Shown here piece after piece: positions 50,723 to 61,697 of a DNA stretch of 64,000 nucleotides. A model generated the notes under the pieces. That model was not told the DNA's origin. It searched no databases and saw only the letters and a list, made by a program, of their open reading frames with translations. Each line of letters starts with the position of its first letter. The stretch's first letter is position 1. Origin of the DNA: an uncultured Candidatus Binatia bacterium (lineage in GTDB: Bacteria; Desulfobacterota; Binatia; UBA9968; JAJDTQ01). A program made the translations under genes and the position numbers. The DNA lies in contig OY282432.1 of NCBI GenBank assembly GCA_958295985.1, positions 3,691,001 through 3,755,000 of the forward strand, given 5' to 3'.

Positions 50723-51349
50723 CTATGCCTCTTTCTCGAGGGCCGCCTTCCGCGCCTCCAGCTCCGCTGCCTCCGTTGCGGTCTTGCCCCAGAGGGGCGG
50801 GTCCCGGAGGTATTCTTCCTCTTCCGGGGTGTTGGGGCGTCCCATGACCGCGTTGCGATGGGGAAAACGGCCGAAGCGCTTGATGGCGTCGTGATGGCCG
50901 GTTGCGGCCCTCATGGAATCCTCGTTGCCGAGGCTGCGGTAGAGGATCAGCGCCCGCTCCTGGTCGGCCATCAGCTCGCTGTGCTCGAACGGCAGGTAGA
51001 TGAAAGTCCTCGGCCAGCGGGCCAGGCCTTGGTCGTAACCCGCCTCCAGGGCATACCCGGCGATCTCACGGGCCTTGGGGTCGGTGGCGAAGGCACGGGG
51101 GGTGCCGCGATAGATGTTTCGCGGGAACTGGTCCAGAGCCATGATCAGGGTCAGGCAGTCTTCCCGCGTCCGTTTGAAGTGGTCGAGCTCGCCTGCGGCC
51201 GCCCGCTCGTGGACCCCGGTGTAGTGATCGACAAGATGCCGGTCGAACTCCGGAGTCGCCCGAAACCACACCTGGCGTTTCTCCATCTCGACGCTCAGGT
51301 CGACGGTTCCGAACCAAAAGGTCAGTATTTCTCTCGAAAGAGGATCCAT
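50723..51349 (-). CDS. DUF924-family protein
   Basis: The 208-residue cytosolic protein has the family's features: EILTFWFGTVD at the start, LIMALDQFPRNIYRGTPRAFATDPKAR, and WPRTFIYLPFEHSELMADQERAL, and a later RFGRFPHRNAVMGRPNTPEEEEYLRD. The fold is TPR-like and no biochemical role is established. Start at 51349 is uncertain, as the GGGGGGAG upstream is too close; an in-frame ATG lies at 51364. Confidence 0.85.
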   Translation of the reverse strand: MDPLSREILTFWFGTVDLSVEMEKRQVWFRATPEFDRHLVDHYTGVHERAAAGELDHFKRTREDCLTLIMALDQFPRNIYRGTPRAFATDPKAREIAGYALEAGYDQGLARWPRTFIYLPFEHSELMADQERALILYRSLGNEDSMRAATGHHDAIKRFGRFPHRNAVMGRPNTPEEEEYLRDPPLWGKTATEAAELEARKAALEKEA

Positions 51350-51620
51350 GCTCCCCCCGTTCATCCGGTCGTCGCCGGCGACTTGGAGACAACCGTGGTT
51401 CAACGGCCGGACTCCTGACCCGCGGGAAAGTCCCGGAACCCGGCCAAAGAAAGTTCGCAGCAAGTCTTGACCAGGAAAGACCTAATTGCAACACTGCCCG
51501 AGGCCCTGTTAGAGGCCCCTGAGGCGAACGGGCCAATTCGGTTCCCGGGAGGTTGCCACGGAAACTTTCGACGACAAGGTCAGGGCAAGCGGTCGTTCCC
51601 TGCACAAGCAAACCCTGCAA

Positions 51621-52517
51621 GTGCTTCAGATCAACATGGGGAAGTACTGCAACCAGTCGTGCTTTCACTGCCACGTGGAGGCCGGTCCGGGCCGCAAGGA
51701 AATGATGGACCGGACCACCGTGGACGACGTTCTGCGGTTTCTCGAAAACTCCGAAATCCCCACCGTGGACATCACCGGGGGCGCGCCTGAACTGAACCCT
51801 CACTTCGACTACTTGGTGGAGTCCTGCAAGGGAATGGAACGTCACGTGATGGACCGTTGCAACCTGACGGTCTTCTACGAGGAGGGCAAGGAGTACTTGC
51901 CCGAGTTCTTCAAGCGTCACCGGGTCGAGGTGGTCTGCTCGCTGCCTTGCTACACCAAGGAGAACGTGGACAGTCAACGCGGCAACGGCACTTTCGAGTT
52001 GAGCGTGCGCGGGCTGCAGGAACTCAACCGCCTGGGCTACGGCCAACCCGATTCGGGCCTGGAACTCAACCTCGTCTACAACCCCATGGGCAACTACCTG
52101 CCGCCGCCACAGGAGGAACTCGAGGGGGACTACCGGCGCATGCTCGGCGATGACTTCGGGATCGTCTTCAACCGTCTCTATTGCCTGACCAACATGCCCA
52201 TCACCCGCTTCAGGAGGTTCCTCAAGCAGCGGGGACAATACGACGACTACCTGAACCTCCTGGAGGACAACTTCAACGCCGAAACGGTGGAAAAGGTCAT
52301 GTGCCGGGACCTGTTGAGCGTGGCATGGGACGGCTCGGTGTACGACTGCGACTTCAACCAGATGCTCGACATGCCCCTGGGCCGGGTGAACGGGAAGAAA
52401 CCTCATATACGGGAGTTCTCGGCAGCGGACTTCGTGGACCAGTCCATCCTCACGGGGAACCATTGCTTCGCCTGTACCGCGGGCACCGGCAGCAGTTGCG
52501 GCGGCGCCTTGATCTGA
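51621..52517 (+). CDS. ArsS-like radical SAM protein (arsenosugar biosynthesis)
   Basis: ArsS adds the adenosyl group to methylated arsenic. The 298 residues from the GTG at 51621 carry the radical SAM cluster motif in CNQSCFHCHVEAGP and the C-terminal Cys-rich region CRDLLSVAWDGSVYDCDFNQMLD and CFACTAGTGSSCGG. The true start is likely earlier: in-frame codons from 51558 read ETFDDKVRASGRSLHKQTLQ, which is N-terminal-like, preceded by GGGAGG (51547-51552) and an ACG at 51558. With ACG the protein has 319 residues. The next gene is a GT often found with ArsS. Confidence 0.85.
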   Translation: MLQINMGKYCNQSCFHCHVEAGPGRKEMMDRTTVDDVLRFLENSEIPTVDITGGAPELNPHFDYLVESCKGMERHVMDRCNLTVFYEEGKEYLPEFFKRHRVEVVCSLPCYTKENVDSQRGNGTFELSVRGLQELNRLGYGQPDSGLELNLVYNPMGNYLPPPQEELEGDYRRMLGDDFGIVFNRLYCLTNMPITRFRRFLKQRGQYDDYLNLLEDNFNAETVEKVMCRDLLSVAWDGSVYDCDFNQMLDMPLGRVNGKKPHIREFSAADFVDQSILTGNHCFACTAGTGSSCGGALI

Positions 52518-52550
52518 CGGACGAGTTGCCCGGCAACGGACAGCCCGTCC

Positions 52551-53228
52551 ATGCGGCTTTCCATCATCATTCCCGTCCTGAACGAAGAACGAGCCATCGC
52601 CGGGACCGTACACGACTCGGCGCGTGTCCAACCTTGCGAGATCATCGTCGTGGACGGCGGCAGCACGGACCGTACCGCGGAAGCCGTACGGGACGGCCCC
52701 GCCCGTCTGGTGGTCTCCGCCAGGGGCCGCGCCGCACAGATGAACCAGGGCGCGCGGAAGGCCGCCGGTGACGTGCTCCTGTTCCTCCACGCGGACACCC
52801 GACTGCCCGTCACCGCGAGGCTCGACATCGAAAGCGGCATGGCCGACCCGGGCTGCGTGGGCGGCCGGTTCGACATCCGTCTGGACAGTGCGCGCCCTCT
52901 GCTCCGAGTCGTCGGCCGCATGATCAGCCTGCGTTCGCGCCTGACCCGGGTGGCCACGGGGGATCAGGCCATCTTCGCCCGGCGAGCCGTGTTCGAGCGG
53001 CTCGGCGGCTTCCCGGAAATACCCATCATGGAGGACGTGGCGTTCTGCCGCGCGCTCAAGAGGGAGGGGCGCATCGCCTGTCTCAGGTCACGAGTGGTAA
53101 GCTCGGCCCGCCGGTGGGAGCGGAACGGCCCGGTACGGACCATCCTGCTCATGTGGGCCTTGAAACTCCTCTACCTCGCCGGTGTGCCGCCGGCAAGGTT
53201 GAAGCGGCTGTACGGCGAGGCCCGCTAG
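52551..53228 (+). CDS. TIGR04283-type glycosyltransferase (arsenosugar-associated)
   Basis: The 225-residue GT2 protein starts RLSIIIPVLNEERAIAGT, has the nucleotide-sugar site in EIIVVDGGSTDRTAEA and DVLLFLHADTRLP (DxD-like), then GGRFDIRLDS, ATGDQAIFARRAVFERLGGFPEIPIMEDVAFCRALKREG with the ED base. A short basic-hydrophobic tail ends it. This family occurs next to radical SAM ArsS genes, as it does here, 33 bases downstream. Confidence 0.88.
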   Translation: MRLSIIIPVLNEERAIAGTVHDSARVQPCEIIVVDGGSTDRTAEAVRDGPARLVVSARGRAAQMNQGARKAAGDVLLFLHADTRLPVTARLDIESGMADPGCVGGRFDIRLDSARPLLRVVGRMISLRSRLTRVATGDQAIFARRAVFERLGGFPEIPIMEDVAFCRALKREGRIACLRSRVVSSARRWERNGPVRTILLMWALKLLYLAGVPPARLKRLYGEAR

Positions 53229-53357
53229 GGGTTTCCCGACCCGTTCCAGGGCGCCCGCGCCGACGGCCGCGACGAGCCGCCAACTTTGACCGTTTCGGCC
53301 GCTTTGTGTTACGGTAGCGTCCTCCGTGACAGCAGGGGCGGCGTTTGCGAGAGTTGC

Positions 53358-54650
53358 ATGGAACCGAACAAACAGCAGGAAATTCTGGCCAAGCACAAGG
53401 AGTACCTGTTCTCCTGCGTCGCCAACTACTATGAAGAGCCGCTGGTGGTGGACCGGGCCAAGGACTCCCTGGTCTACGACGTGGAGGGGCGGGAGTACCT
53501 GGACTTCTTCGGCGGCATCGTGACCATCAGCGTCGGCCACTGCAACGACAAGGTCGTGGCCGCCATCCAGGAGCAGACGCGCAAGGTCCAGCACACCTCA
53601 ACCCTCTACCCCAACGAACCACACGTCCGCCTGGCCGAGAAGCTCGCCGCCGTCACCCCCGGGGCGCTGAAGCAGTCCTTTTTCACCAACAGCGGCACCG
53701 AAGCCAACGAGACGGCCGTGCTGGCGGCGCAACTCTACACCCGGTCCCAGGACGTCATTGCCCTGCGCCACGGGTACAGCGGCCGTTCCCAACTGGCCAT
53801 GAGCCTCACCGGGCACTATACGTGGCGGCTGAATCCCACCGCGAGCCCGAACGTCCATCACATTCCCAATGCCTACTGCTACCGCTGCCCGTTCGGGCTC
53901 ACCTATCCCGGTTGCGACCTCAAGTGCGCCAAGGACCTGGAAGGCGCGATCCAGACCGCCACGTCGGGGAAGATCGCCGCGTTCATCGCCGAGCCGATCC
54001 AGGGAGTCGGTGGGTTCATCACGCCGCCCAAGGAGTACTTCCGGGAGGTCGCCGACATCGTGCACAAGTACGGCGGCCTGTTCATCTGCGACGAGGTGCA
54101 GACGGGATGGGGCCGGACCGGCGGCAAGATGTTCGGCATCGAGCAGTGGGACGTGGAGCCGGACATCATGACCTTTGCCAAGGGCATGGCGAACGGCGTG
54201 CCCGTCGGCGGCACCATCACCCGGCCGGAGATCGCCGACAGCGTCAGGGGACTGTCGATCTCCACCTTCGGCGGCAACCCGGTGACCAGCGCCGCGGCCC
54301 TCGCCACCCTGGAAGTCATCGAGAGCGAAGATCTGGTGACCAACGCGGCCGATCGGGGACGGCAACTCCGGGAGGGCTTGGTGTCCCTGAAGGACAAGTA
54401 TCCCCTCATGGGGGATATTCGCGGCATGGGTCTCATGCAGGCCATCGAGATGGTGGGCCCGGACAAGGTCCCGAGTCCGGAAGCCGTAACGAGGCTTTTC
54501 GAGTTGACCAGGCAGAACGGGTTGCTGATCGGAAAGGGCGGACTCATGGGCAATGTGATCCGCATCACCCCCGCCCTGAACGTCACGCGGGACCAGGTGG
54601 ACGAGGCGCTCGATCGGCTCGACCGGTCGCTGGCCCAGATGGGGCTGTAA
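53358..54650 (+). CDS. Class III aminotransferase (alanine-glyoxylate aminotransferase 2 / ornithine type)
   Basis: The 430-residue PLP enzyme aligns with class III aminotransferases: YLDFFGGIVTISVGHCNDKV, TNSGTEANETAVLAAQLYTRS, GYSGRSQLAMSLTG, AFIAEPIQGVGGFITPP, LFICDEVQTGWGRTGGKMFGIEQW and the Schiff-base lysine in MTFAKGMANGVPVGG. The substrate is unknown; AGXT2-like and beta-alanine or omega-amino acid transaminases are candidates. Start chosen at 53358 since the 24 codons upstream are not conserved in kind. Confidence 0.9.
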   Translation: MEPNKQQEILAKHKEYLFSCVANYYEEPLVVDRAKDSLVYDVEGREYLDFFGGIVTISVGHCNDKVVAAIQEQTRKVQHTSTLYPNEPHVRLAEKLAAVTPGALKQSFFTNSGTEANETAVLAAQLYTRSQDVIALRHGYSGRSQLAMSLTGHYTWRLNPTASPNVHHIPNAYCYRCPFGLTYPGCDLKCAKDLEGAIQTATSGKIAAFIAEPIQGVGGFITPPKEYFREVADIVHKYGGLFICDEVQTGWGRTGGKMFGIEQWDVEPDIMTFAKGMANGVPVGGTITRPEIADSVRGLSISTFGGNPVTSAAALATLEVIESEDLVTNAADRGRQLREGLVSLKDKYPLMGDIRGMGLMQAIEMVGPDKVPSPEAVTRLFELTRQNGLLIGKGGLMGNVIRITPALNVTRDQVDEALDRLDRSLAQMGL

Positions 54651-54656
54651 CTTCAG

Positions 54657-55645
<989 letters not shown>

Positions 55646-55649
<4 letters not shown>

Positions 55650-56485
55650 TCGGCTGGCGGCGCTACGCGAAGGTCATGACCGGCGGGGCCATCGTGCTCC
55701 TGCTGTGCGTCTGCGGGCTGGGGGCGCCCTGGCTGGCGCCCTACGATCCCCAGGAGCAGAGCCTGGAGCAGCGGCTCCGCCCGCCCTCGATGGACCTGGC
55801 CGAGAACCCGCACGTCATGGGCACCGACAACCTCGGCCGGGACCTCCTGAGCCGGGTCATCTACGGCTCGCGCATCTCGCTCCTGGTGGGCGCCGCCACC
55901 GTATTCCTGGCGGGCATCCTGGGCTGTTTTCTCGGGGCAGTGGCGGGATACTTCGGCGAGCTCATCGACGAGACCATCAACAAGACCACGGAGATCTTCC
56001 TCGCCTTTCCGTTCCTGCTGCTGGCCATCGCCATCATGGCCTTCCTGGGACAAGGCCTGGTGAACCTCATCATCGCGCTGGTGCTCAGCCGGTGGGTTCA
56101 GTACTGCCGAGTGGTCCGGGGGGAAGTGCTGTCGCTCAAGGAACGCGAGTTCGTCCAGGCTGCCCGGGCGCTGGGGGCCAGCAACCGCTACATCATCATG
56201 CGCCACGTGATCCCCAACACGCTGCCCAGCGTCATGGTCATCGCCACCTTCGCCATGGCGGTGGTCATCATCACCGAGGCCAGCCTGAGCTTCCTGGGGC
56301 TCGGGGTCCCGCCCAGCATCCCCACCTGGGGCTCCATGCTGAGCGAAGGCCGCAGCTACATGTACCGCGCGCCCTGGCTCACCATCTTCCCGGGCATCGC
56401 CATCTTCGTCACCGTCCTCGGCATCAACCTGCTGGGAGACGGTCTGCGCGACATCATCGATCCGAAGCTCATACGCAACCGGTAG
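55646..56485 (+). CDS. Dipeptide/oligopeptide ABC transporter permease (DppC/OppC family)
   Basis: The 279-residue permease begins GWRRYAKVMTGGAIVLLLC and has the APYDPQEQSLEQRLRPPSMDLAENPHVMGTDNLGRDLLSRVIYGSRISLLVG hallmark region (quoted in parts) and FVQAARALGASNRYIIMRHVIPNTLP as the cytosolic loop. The GTG at 55646 overlaps the dppB TGA. Its binding protein and ATPases are missing nearby, so the transporter must use components encoded elsewhere. Confidence 0.92.
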
Positions 56486-56530
56486 GAGACGCGGGTAGCG
56501 AACTCGGGCGGGCGGGGGCGCTCCATGCGC

Positions 56531-56551
56531 GCCGGCTGCCGCATGCCGCCG

Positions 56552-56560
<9 letters not shown>
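56531..56560. repeat. Inverted repeat at the dppC-recQ convergence
   Basis: GCCGGCTG (56531-56538) pairs with CAGCCGGC (56553-56560) around a 14-base loop. It lies at the junction of convergent genes and includes the recQ stop codon. No T-run, so a weak bidirectional terminator at best. Confidence 0.4.
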
Positions 56561-58450
<1,890 letters not shown>

Positions 58451-58519
58451 CGTTCTCCGCCCGGGACGCGGCCTGTTTGGAGTTTCCCGGCCTGCCCGCA
58501 CCGCCTCTCGGCCACTACA

Positions 58520-60175
58520 CTAATGGATCAGGTTGCCCCGCCGCGCTTCCGCCACCATGTAATCGCAAACGCGGAAGGCGTTGGCCTCGATGGTGAGCGT
58601 GGGATTGAGTCCGGCGGCGGTCACGAACACGCTGGCGTCGACGATGAAGAGGTTGGACACGTCGTGGGAACGGCACCACTTGTCCACCACCGACGATTCC
58701 GGGTCGTTGCCCATCCGGCAGGTGCCCATCTGGTGGTTGTGGAGCTTGCGGGTCTCGGGCTTGGGCACGATGATCCGGGTCGCCCCCGCGGCTTCGTAGA
58801 TCTCGCGTGAACGCTCACCCAGGTAGGTAGCGAGCCGGACGTCGTTCTCGTGGCTGGTGTAGGTGACGCGCGCCACCGGCAGCCCGTAGCAGTCCGTGAC
58901 CTCGGTGTCGAGATCCACGGCGTTGCTCTCCACCGGAAGGCTCTCGCCGGTGCAGTGGCTGTGTAGGTAATGGCGCCAGGTCTCGCGCATGGAGTCCTTG
59001 TGCTCCTTGCCCCAGCGCTTGCCGTGGATGGGCCGGAGCGCCAGCTCGATGGGGTCGCCGCCGTGGGCCCGGGGGTGCATGAAGCCCCCGCGGATGAAAC
59101 CCCGTTTGGTGTCCGTCTTGTAGAAGTCGTGGAGCACCCGCGTGCTGGAGGTGCCCTTGTGGCCGTCCAGCGGCTCGGGAAACGTCACCACCAGGGTCAC
59201 GCCCGGGGAATGGAACATGAGGTTCTTGCCCACCAGCCCGCTGCGGTTTGCCAGCCCCTGGGGGAACCGCGAAGACTCGGACAGCAGCATCAGCCGGGCC
59301 GTCTCCACGCCGCCGGCCGCCAGCACCAACAACTTGGCCGGCTGGTGCTCCTCCTCGCCCTCGGCGTTGAAATAGGTCACCCCGGAGGCCCTGCCGTCCC
59401 GGCCCAGGGTGATCTCCCGCGCCAGACAGAGCGGGCGGATCTCCAGGCGCCCGGTGGCCAGCGCCTTGGGCAGCAGCGACTCCAGGGTGCTGGACTTGGC
59501 CCCCACCGGGCAGCCGTAGGAAGAGCACATCCCCTTGCCGATGCAGCCCGGACGGCCGTCGTAGTCGCCGGTGAGGATGGCCAGGGGTGTGGGAAAGGGG
59601 TGCAGGCCGAGCTTGCGGGCGCCCTTCTCCAGGGCTGCGCCGGGACTGTTGCGGGCCGCCGGCCCCACCGGATAGTCGCGCTTGCGCGGCGGATCGAAGG
59701 GGCTCGACCAGCCCTGGCCCGAGATCCCCACCGTCCATTCCGCCTTCTCGTAGAAGGGCTCCATGTCGTCATAGGAGATGGGCCAGTCCTCGATGGTCGT
59801 GCCCGCGACCGGACCGTCCTCGGACTTCACACGAAAGTCCGACTCGTGGAAACGCCAGGAAAGCCCGCTGTAGTGGATGGTCCCGCCGCCCACGCACATG
59901 GCGTTGGAGAAGGTCTGGGTCTTGGTGGACAGGATCTCGGCCGGGGTGTCGGCATTGGGCCGCCAAGTGCGCGGCTCGAGCTCCACCGTGGGCCAGAAGA
60001 AGTTGCGCCGCTTGTAGAGGAGCTCGTCCCCCAGGGCGAAGTCCTCGCGCTTGTACCAGGGGCCCCGCTCCAGCACGCACACGGTCATGCCCGCCTCCGT
60101 AAGCTCCTTGGCCGCCACCAGGCCCGAGGCCCCGCCTCCCACGATGCAGACGTCGACTGTCTCGCGTTTTGCCAT
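58520..60175 (-). CDS. GMC-family FAD-dependent oxidoreductase
   Basis: The 551-residue flavoprotein starts with DVCIVGGGASGLVAAKELTEAGMTVCVLERG (FAD site). It has CVGGGTIHYSGLSWRFHESDF, LLVLAAGGVETARLMLLS and the C-terminal HQMGTCRMGNDPESSVVDKWC, VTAAGLNPTLTIEANAFRVCDYMV with the catalytic His and Asn. A family-typical small subunit is encoded just upstream (60202-60813). Substrate: an alcohol or sugar, unknown. No signal peptide. Confidence 0.93.
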   Translation of the reverse strand: MAKRETVDVCIVGGGASGLVAAKELTEAGMTVCVLERGPWYKREDFALGDELLYKRRNFFWPTVELEPRTWRPNADTPAEILSTKTQTFSNAMCVGGGTIHYSGLSWRFHESDFRVKSEDGPVAGTTIEDWPISYDDMEPFYEKAEWTVGISGQGWSSPFDPPRKRDYPVGPAARNSPGAALEKGARKLGLHPFPTPLAILTGDYDGRPGCIGKGMCSSYGCPVGAKSSTLESLLPKALATGRLEIRPLCLAREITLGRDGRASGVTYFNAEGEEEHQPAKLLVLAAGGVETARLMLLSESSRFPQGLANRSGLVGKNLMFHSPGVTLVVTFPEPLDGHKGTSSTRVLHDFYKTDTKRGFIRGGFMHPRAHGGDPIELALRPIHGKRWGKEHKDSMRETWRHYLHSHCTGESLPVESNAVDLDTEVTDCYGLPVARVTYTSHENDVRLATYLGERSREIYEAAGATRIIVPKPETRKLHNHQMGTCRMGNDPESSVVDKWCRSHDVSNLFIVDASVFVTAAGLNPTLTIEANAFRVCDYMVAEARRGNLIH

Positions 60176-60201
60176 CTACCCCATCTCCTCCGAGCCCACC
60201 T

Positions 60202-60813
60202 CTAACCGCGGTCCTTGTCGTCCCTGGCGAACTTGTCGGGCACGTTGGCGTCGTACCAGCCGTAAGGGGATTCGTTGCCGTGGGGAAAGCTCGGGCCGGG
60301 GTATCCCAGGACCTGCCAGCCCACGCGGTCCTTGTTGCCCCGGTGCCGCGGATGGCCGTAGAACCCCTCCATGGTGTGGGTGAGGAGAAGCGTGAAGAAC
60401 GGGTCGTTGCGCTCGTCCAGGATGCTCAGGACCTGATCCTGCCCCGCGCCGTCCAACCCGCAGAAGTCCGCTCCCGAGCGCAGCCCTGCCGCCAGCCCGT
60501 CCAACTCCGCGACCCCGTCGCGATAAGCCTGCCGGTGCCGGCTGCCCAGCCCGTTCAGCTTGAACAGCGTGGCCTGCTGTTCCTCGGTGCGCCCCCCCAT
60601 GGACCCCAGGACAAAGTTGGCGTACTCCTTCTTTTCCCGGGGACTGATGTCCGTATCCACGTCGTCCGTTGCCAGGAGTCCCTCGATGTACTCGATGACG
60701 CCGGCCTCCCGCGCGCCGGGCTCCTGGTCCGAGGGGACGATGCGCGCGGCCGCCGCCTCGATAGCCGCCCGCTCGTGGTCCGAGAAGACACCGCCTGAAT
60801 CCGTTTCGCTCAT
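60202..60813 (-). CDS. Gluconate 2-dehydrogenase subunit 3-like protein
   Basis: The 203-residue protein is the small partner of GMC dehydrogenases. It has VFSDHERAAIEAAAARIVPSDQEPGAREAGVIEYIEGLL at the start, and a C-terminal FFTLLLTHTMEGFYGHPRHRGNKDRVGWQVLGYPG, with the conserved GFYG-x-P. Most relatives have a Tat signal; none is visible here, so the pair may be cytosolic. Start at 60813 is used because the extension to 60990 is not protein-like. Confidence 0.9.
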   Translation of the reverse strand: MSETDSGGVFSDHERAAIEAAAARIVPSDQEPGAREAGVIEYIEGLLATDDVDTDISPREKKEYANFVLGSMGGRTEEQQATLFKLNGLGSRHRQAYRDGVAELDGLAAGLRSGADFCGLDGAGQDQVLSILDERNDPFFTLLLTHTMEGFYGHPRHRGNKDRVGWQVLGYPGPSFPHGNESPYGWYDANVPDKFARDDKDRG

Positions 60814-60978
60814 GTCGAACCTGCTTCCATGCCGGACCGCCGCGCCGGAGCGCGCGGCCCATTGAGGATGGAACATCATACACCAGCGAGGAAGAAGTGA
60901 GAAGTTTGCCCGGAGTGCCGGGCGGCTCGCAACAGCACCTGCATCAGCCGCCCCAACTTCAAGAAGCATGCGACTCCC

Positions 60979-61021
60979 TTGACAGGGCATGGTTATCGGT
61001 CCAAGACTTAGCTGGACTTAG
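60979..61021 (+). promoter_or_regulatory. Candidate promoter/operator of the Phd-VapC locus
   Basis: A -35-like TTGACA (60979-60984) is followed by two direct repeats GACTTAG at 61005-61011 and 61015-61021, spaced one helical turn (10 bases) apart, ahead of the antitoxin ATG at 61038. No good -10 is evident. The rest of the 224-base gap back to 60813 has nothing I can name. Confidence 0.4.
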
Positions 61022-61037
61022 TTGCCTGGAGAACACC

Positions 61038-61289
61038 ATGAAGGTCAATATGCACGAAGCCAAATCACAGCTCTCCCGACTCGGTAAGCTGGCTTGGGAA
61101 GGGGAAGAAATCGTGATCGCCAAGGCCGGTGAACCCTATCTGCGGCTGGAGCCGTACCGGAAGCGCGTGGAGAAACGACAGCCAGGGGGGCTGGAGGGAA
61201 AGATCTGGATGTCTCCGGATTTCGACGAGCCTGACGAAGAGATCATGGACCTGATCGAGAACTCGAAGATTTTTCCGGATGAGGATTAA
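61038..61289 (+). CDS. Phd/YefM-family antitoxin
   Basis: The 83-residue protein starts MKVNMHEAKSQLSRLGKLAWEGEEIVIAKAGEPYLRLEP, the typical Phd/YefM N-terminal DNA-binding fold in which a conserved xNMHEAKSxLS motif begins. The acidic C-terminal part wraps the toxin. GGAG precedes the ATG. It overlaps the toxin gene by 11 bases. Confidence 0.9.
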   Translation: MKVNMHEAKSQLSRLGKLAWEGEEIVIAKAGEPYLRLEPYRKRVEKRQPGGLEGKIWMSPDFDEPDEEIMDLIENSKIFPDED

Positions 61290-61671
61290 CGTGTCGCGCC
61301 TGTTGCTCGATACCCACGCATTCATATGGTGGCTAACCGATGTTGCGCGACTAACCGAGACAGCCCGTACGGCAATCGCGAATCCCGGCAACGATGTCTT
61401 CGTCAGCGCCGTTACCAGTTGGGAGGTCGCAGTCAAGCGGGCGAAGGGTACCATGACTGCACCGGACAATCTGTCGGCGATGATCGAGGAAAAAGGCTTC
61501 ATGCATCTACCTCTGACCTTCCATCATGCAGAACAGGCGGGCAGGCTGCCGATGCACCACCGGGACCCGTTCGACCGATTCCTGATCGCCCAAGCCCAAG
61601 CCGAAGGACTTGTCCTCGTCACCAGAGACGCCCACATACCACTGTACGGCATCCGCACGATGGCGGCGTAA
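61279..61671 (+). CDS. PIN-domain toxin (VapC-like)
   Basis: The 130-residue PIN nuclease has its acidic residues in LLLDTHAFIWWL (Asp), AVTSWEVAVKRAKG (Glu), HRDPFDRFLIAQAQAEGLVLVTRD (Asp-Asp-...-Asp). Such toxins cleave tRNA or rRNA. The ATG at 61279 lies within the antitoxin's last codons; a GTG at 61291 is an alternative. Confidence 0.92.
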   Translation: MRINVSRLLLDTHAFIWWLTDVARLTETARTAIANPGNDVFVSAVTSWEVAVKRAKGTMTAPDNLSAMIEEKGFMHLPLTFHHAEQAGRLPMHHRDPFDRFLIAQAQAEGLVLVTRDAHIPLYGIRTMAA

Positions 61672-61697
61672 AGAAACAAGAAGTTCCAGCAAACCGC

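Noticed and set aside
51467..51560. A frameshifted N-terminus for the ArsS-like protein, starting at a TTG near 51467
   Set aside because: The upstream frame has no recognisable ArsS sequence and would need a +1 shift; an ACG start explains the data more simply.
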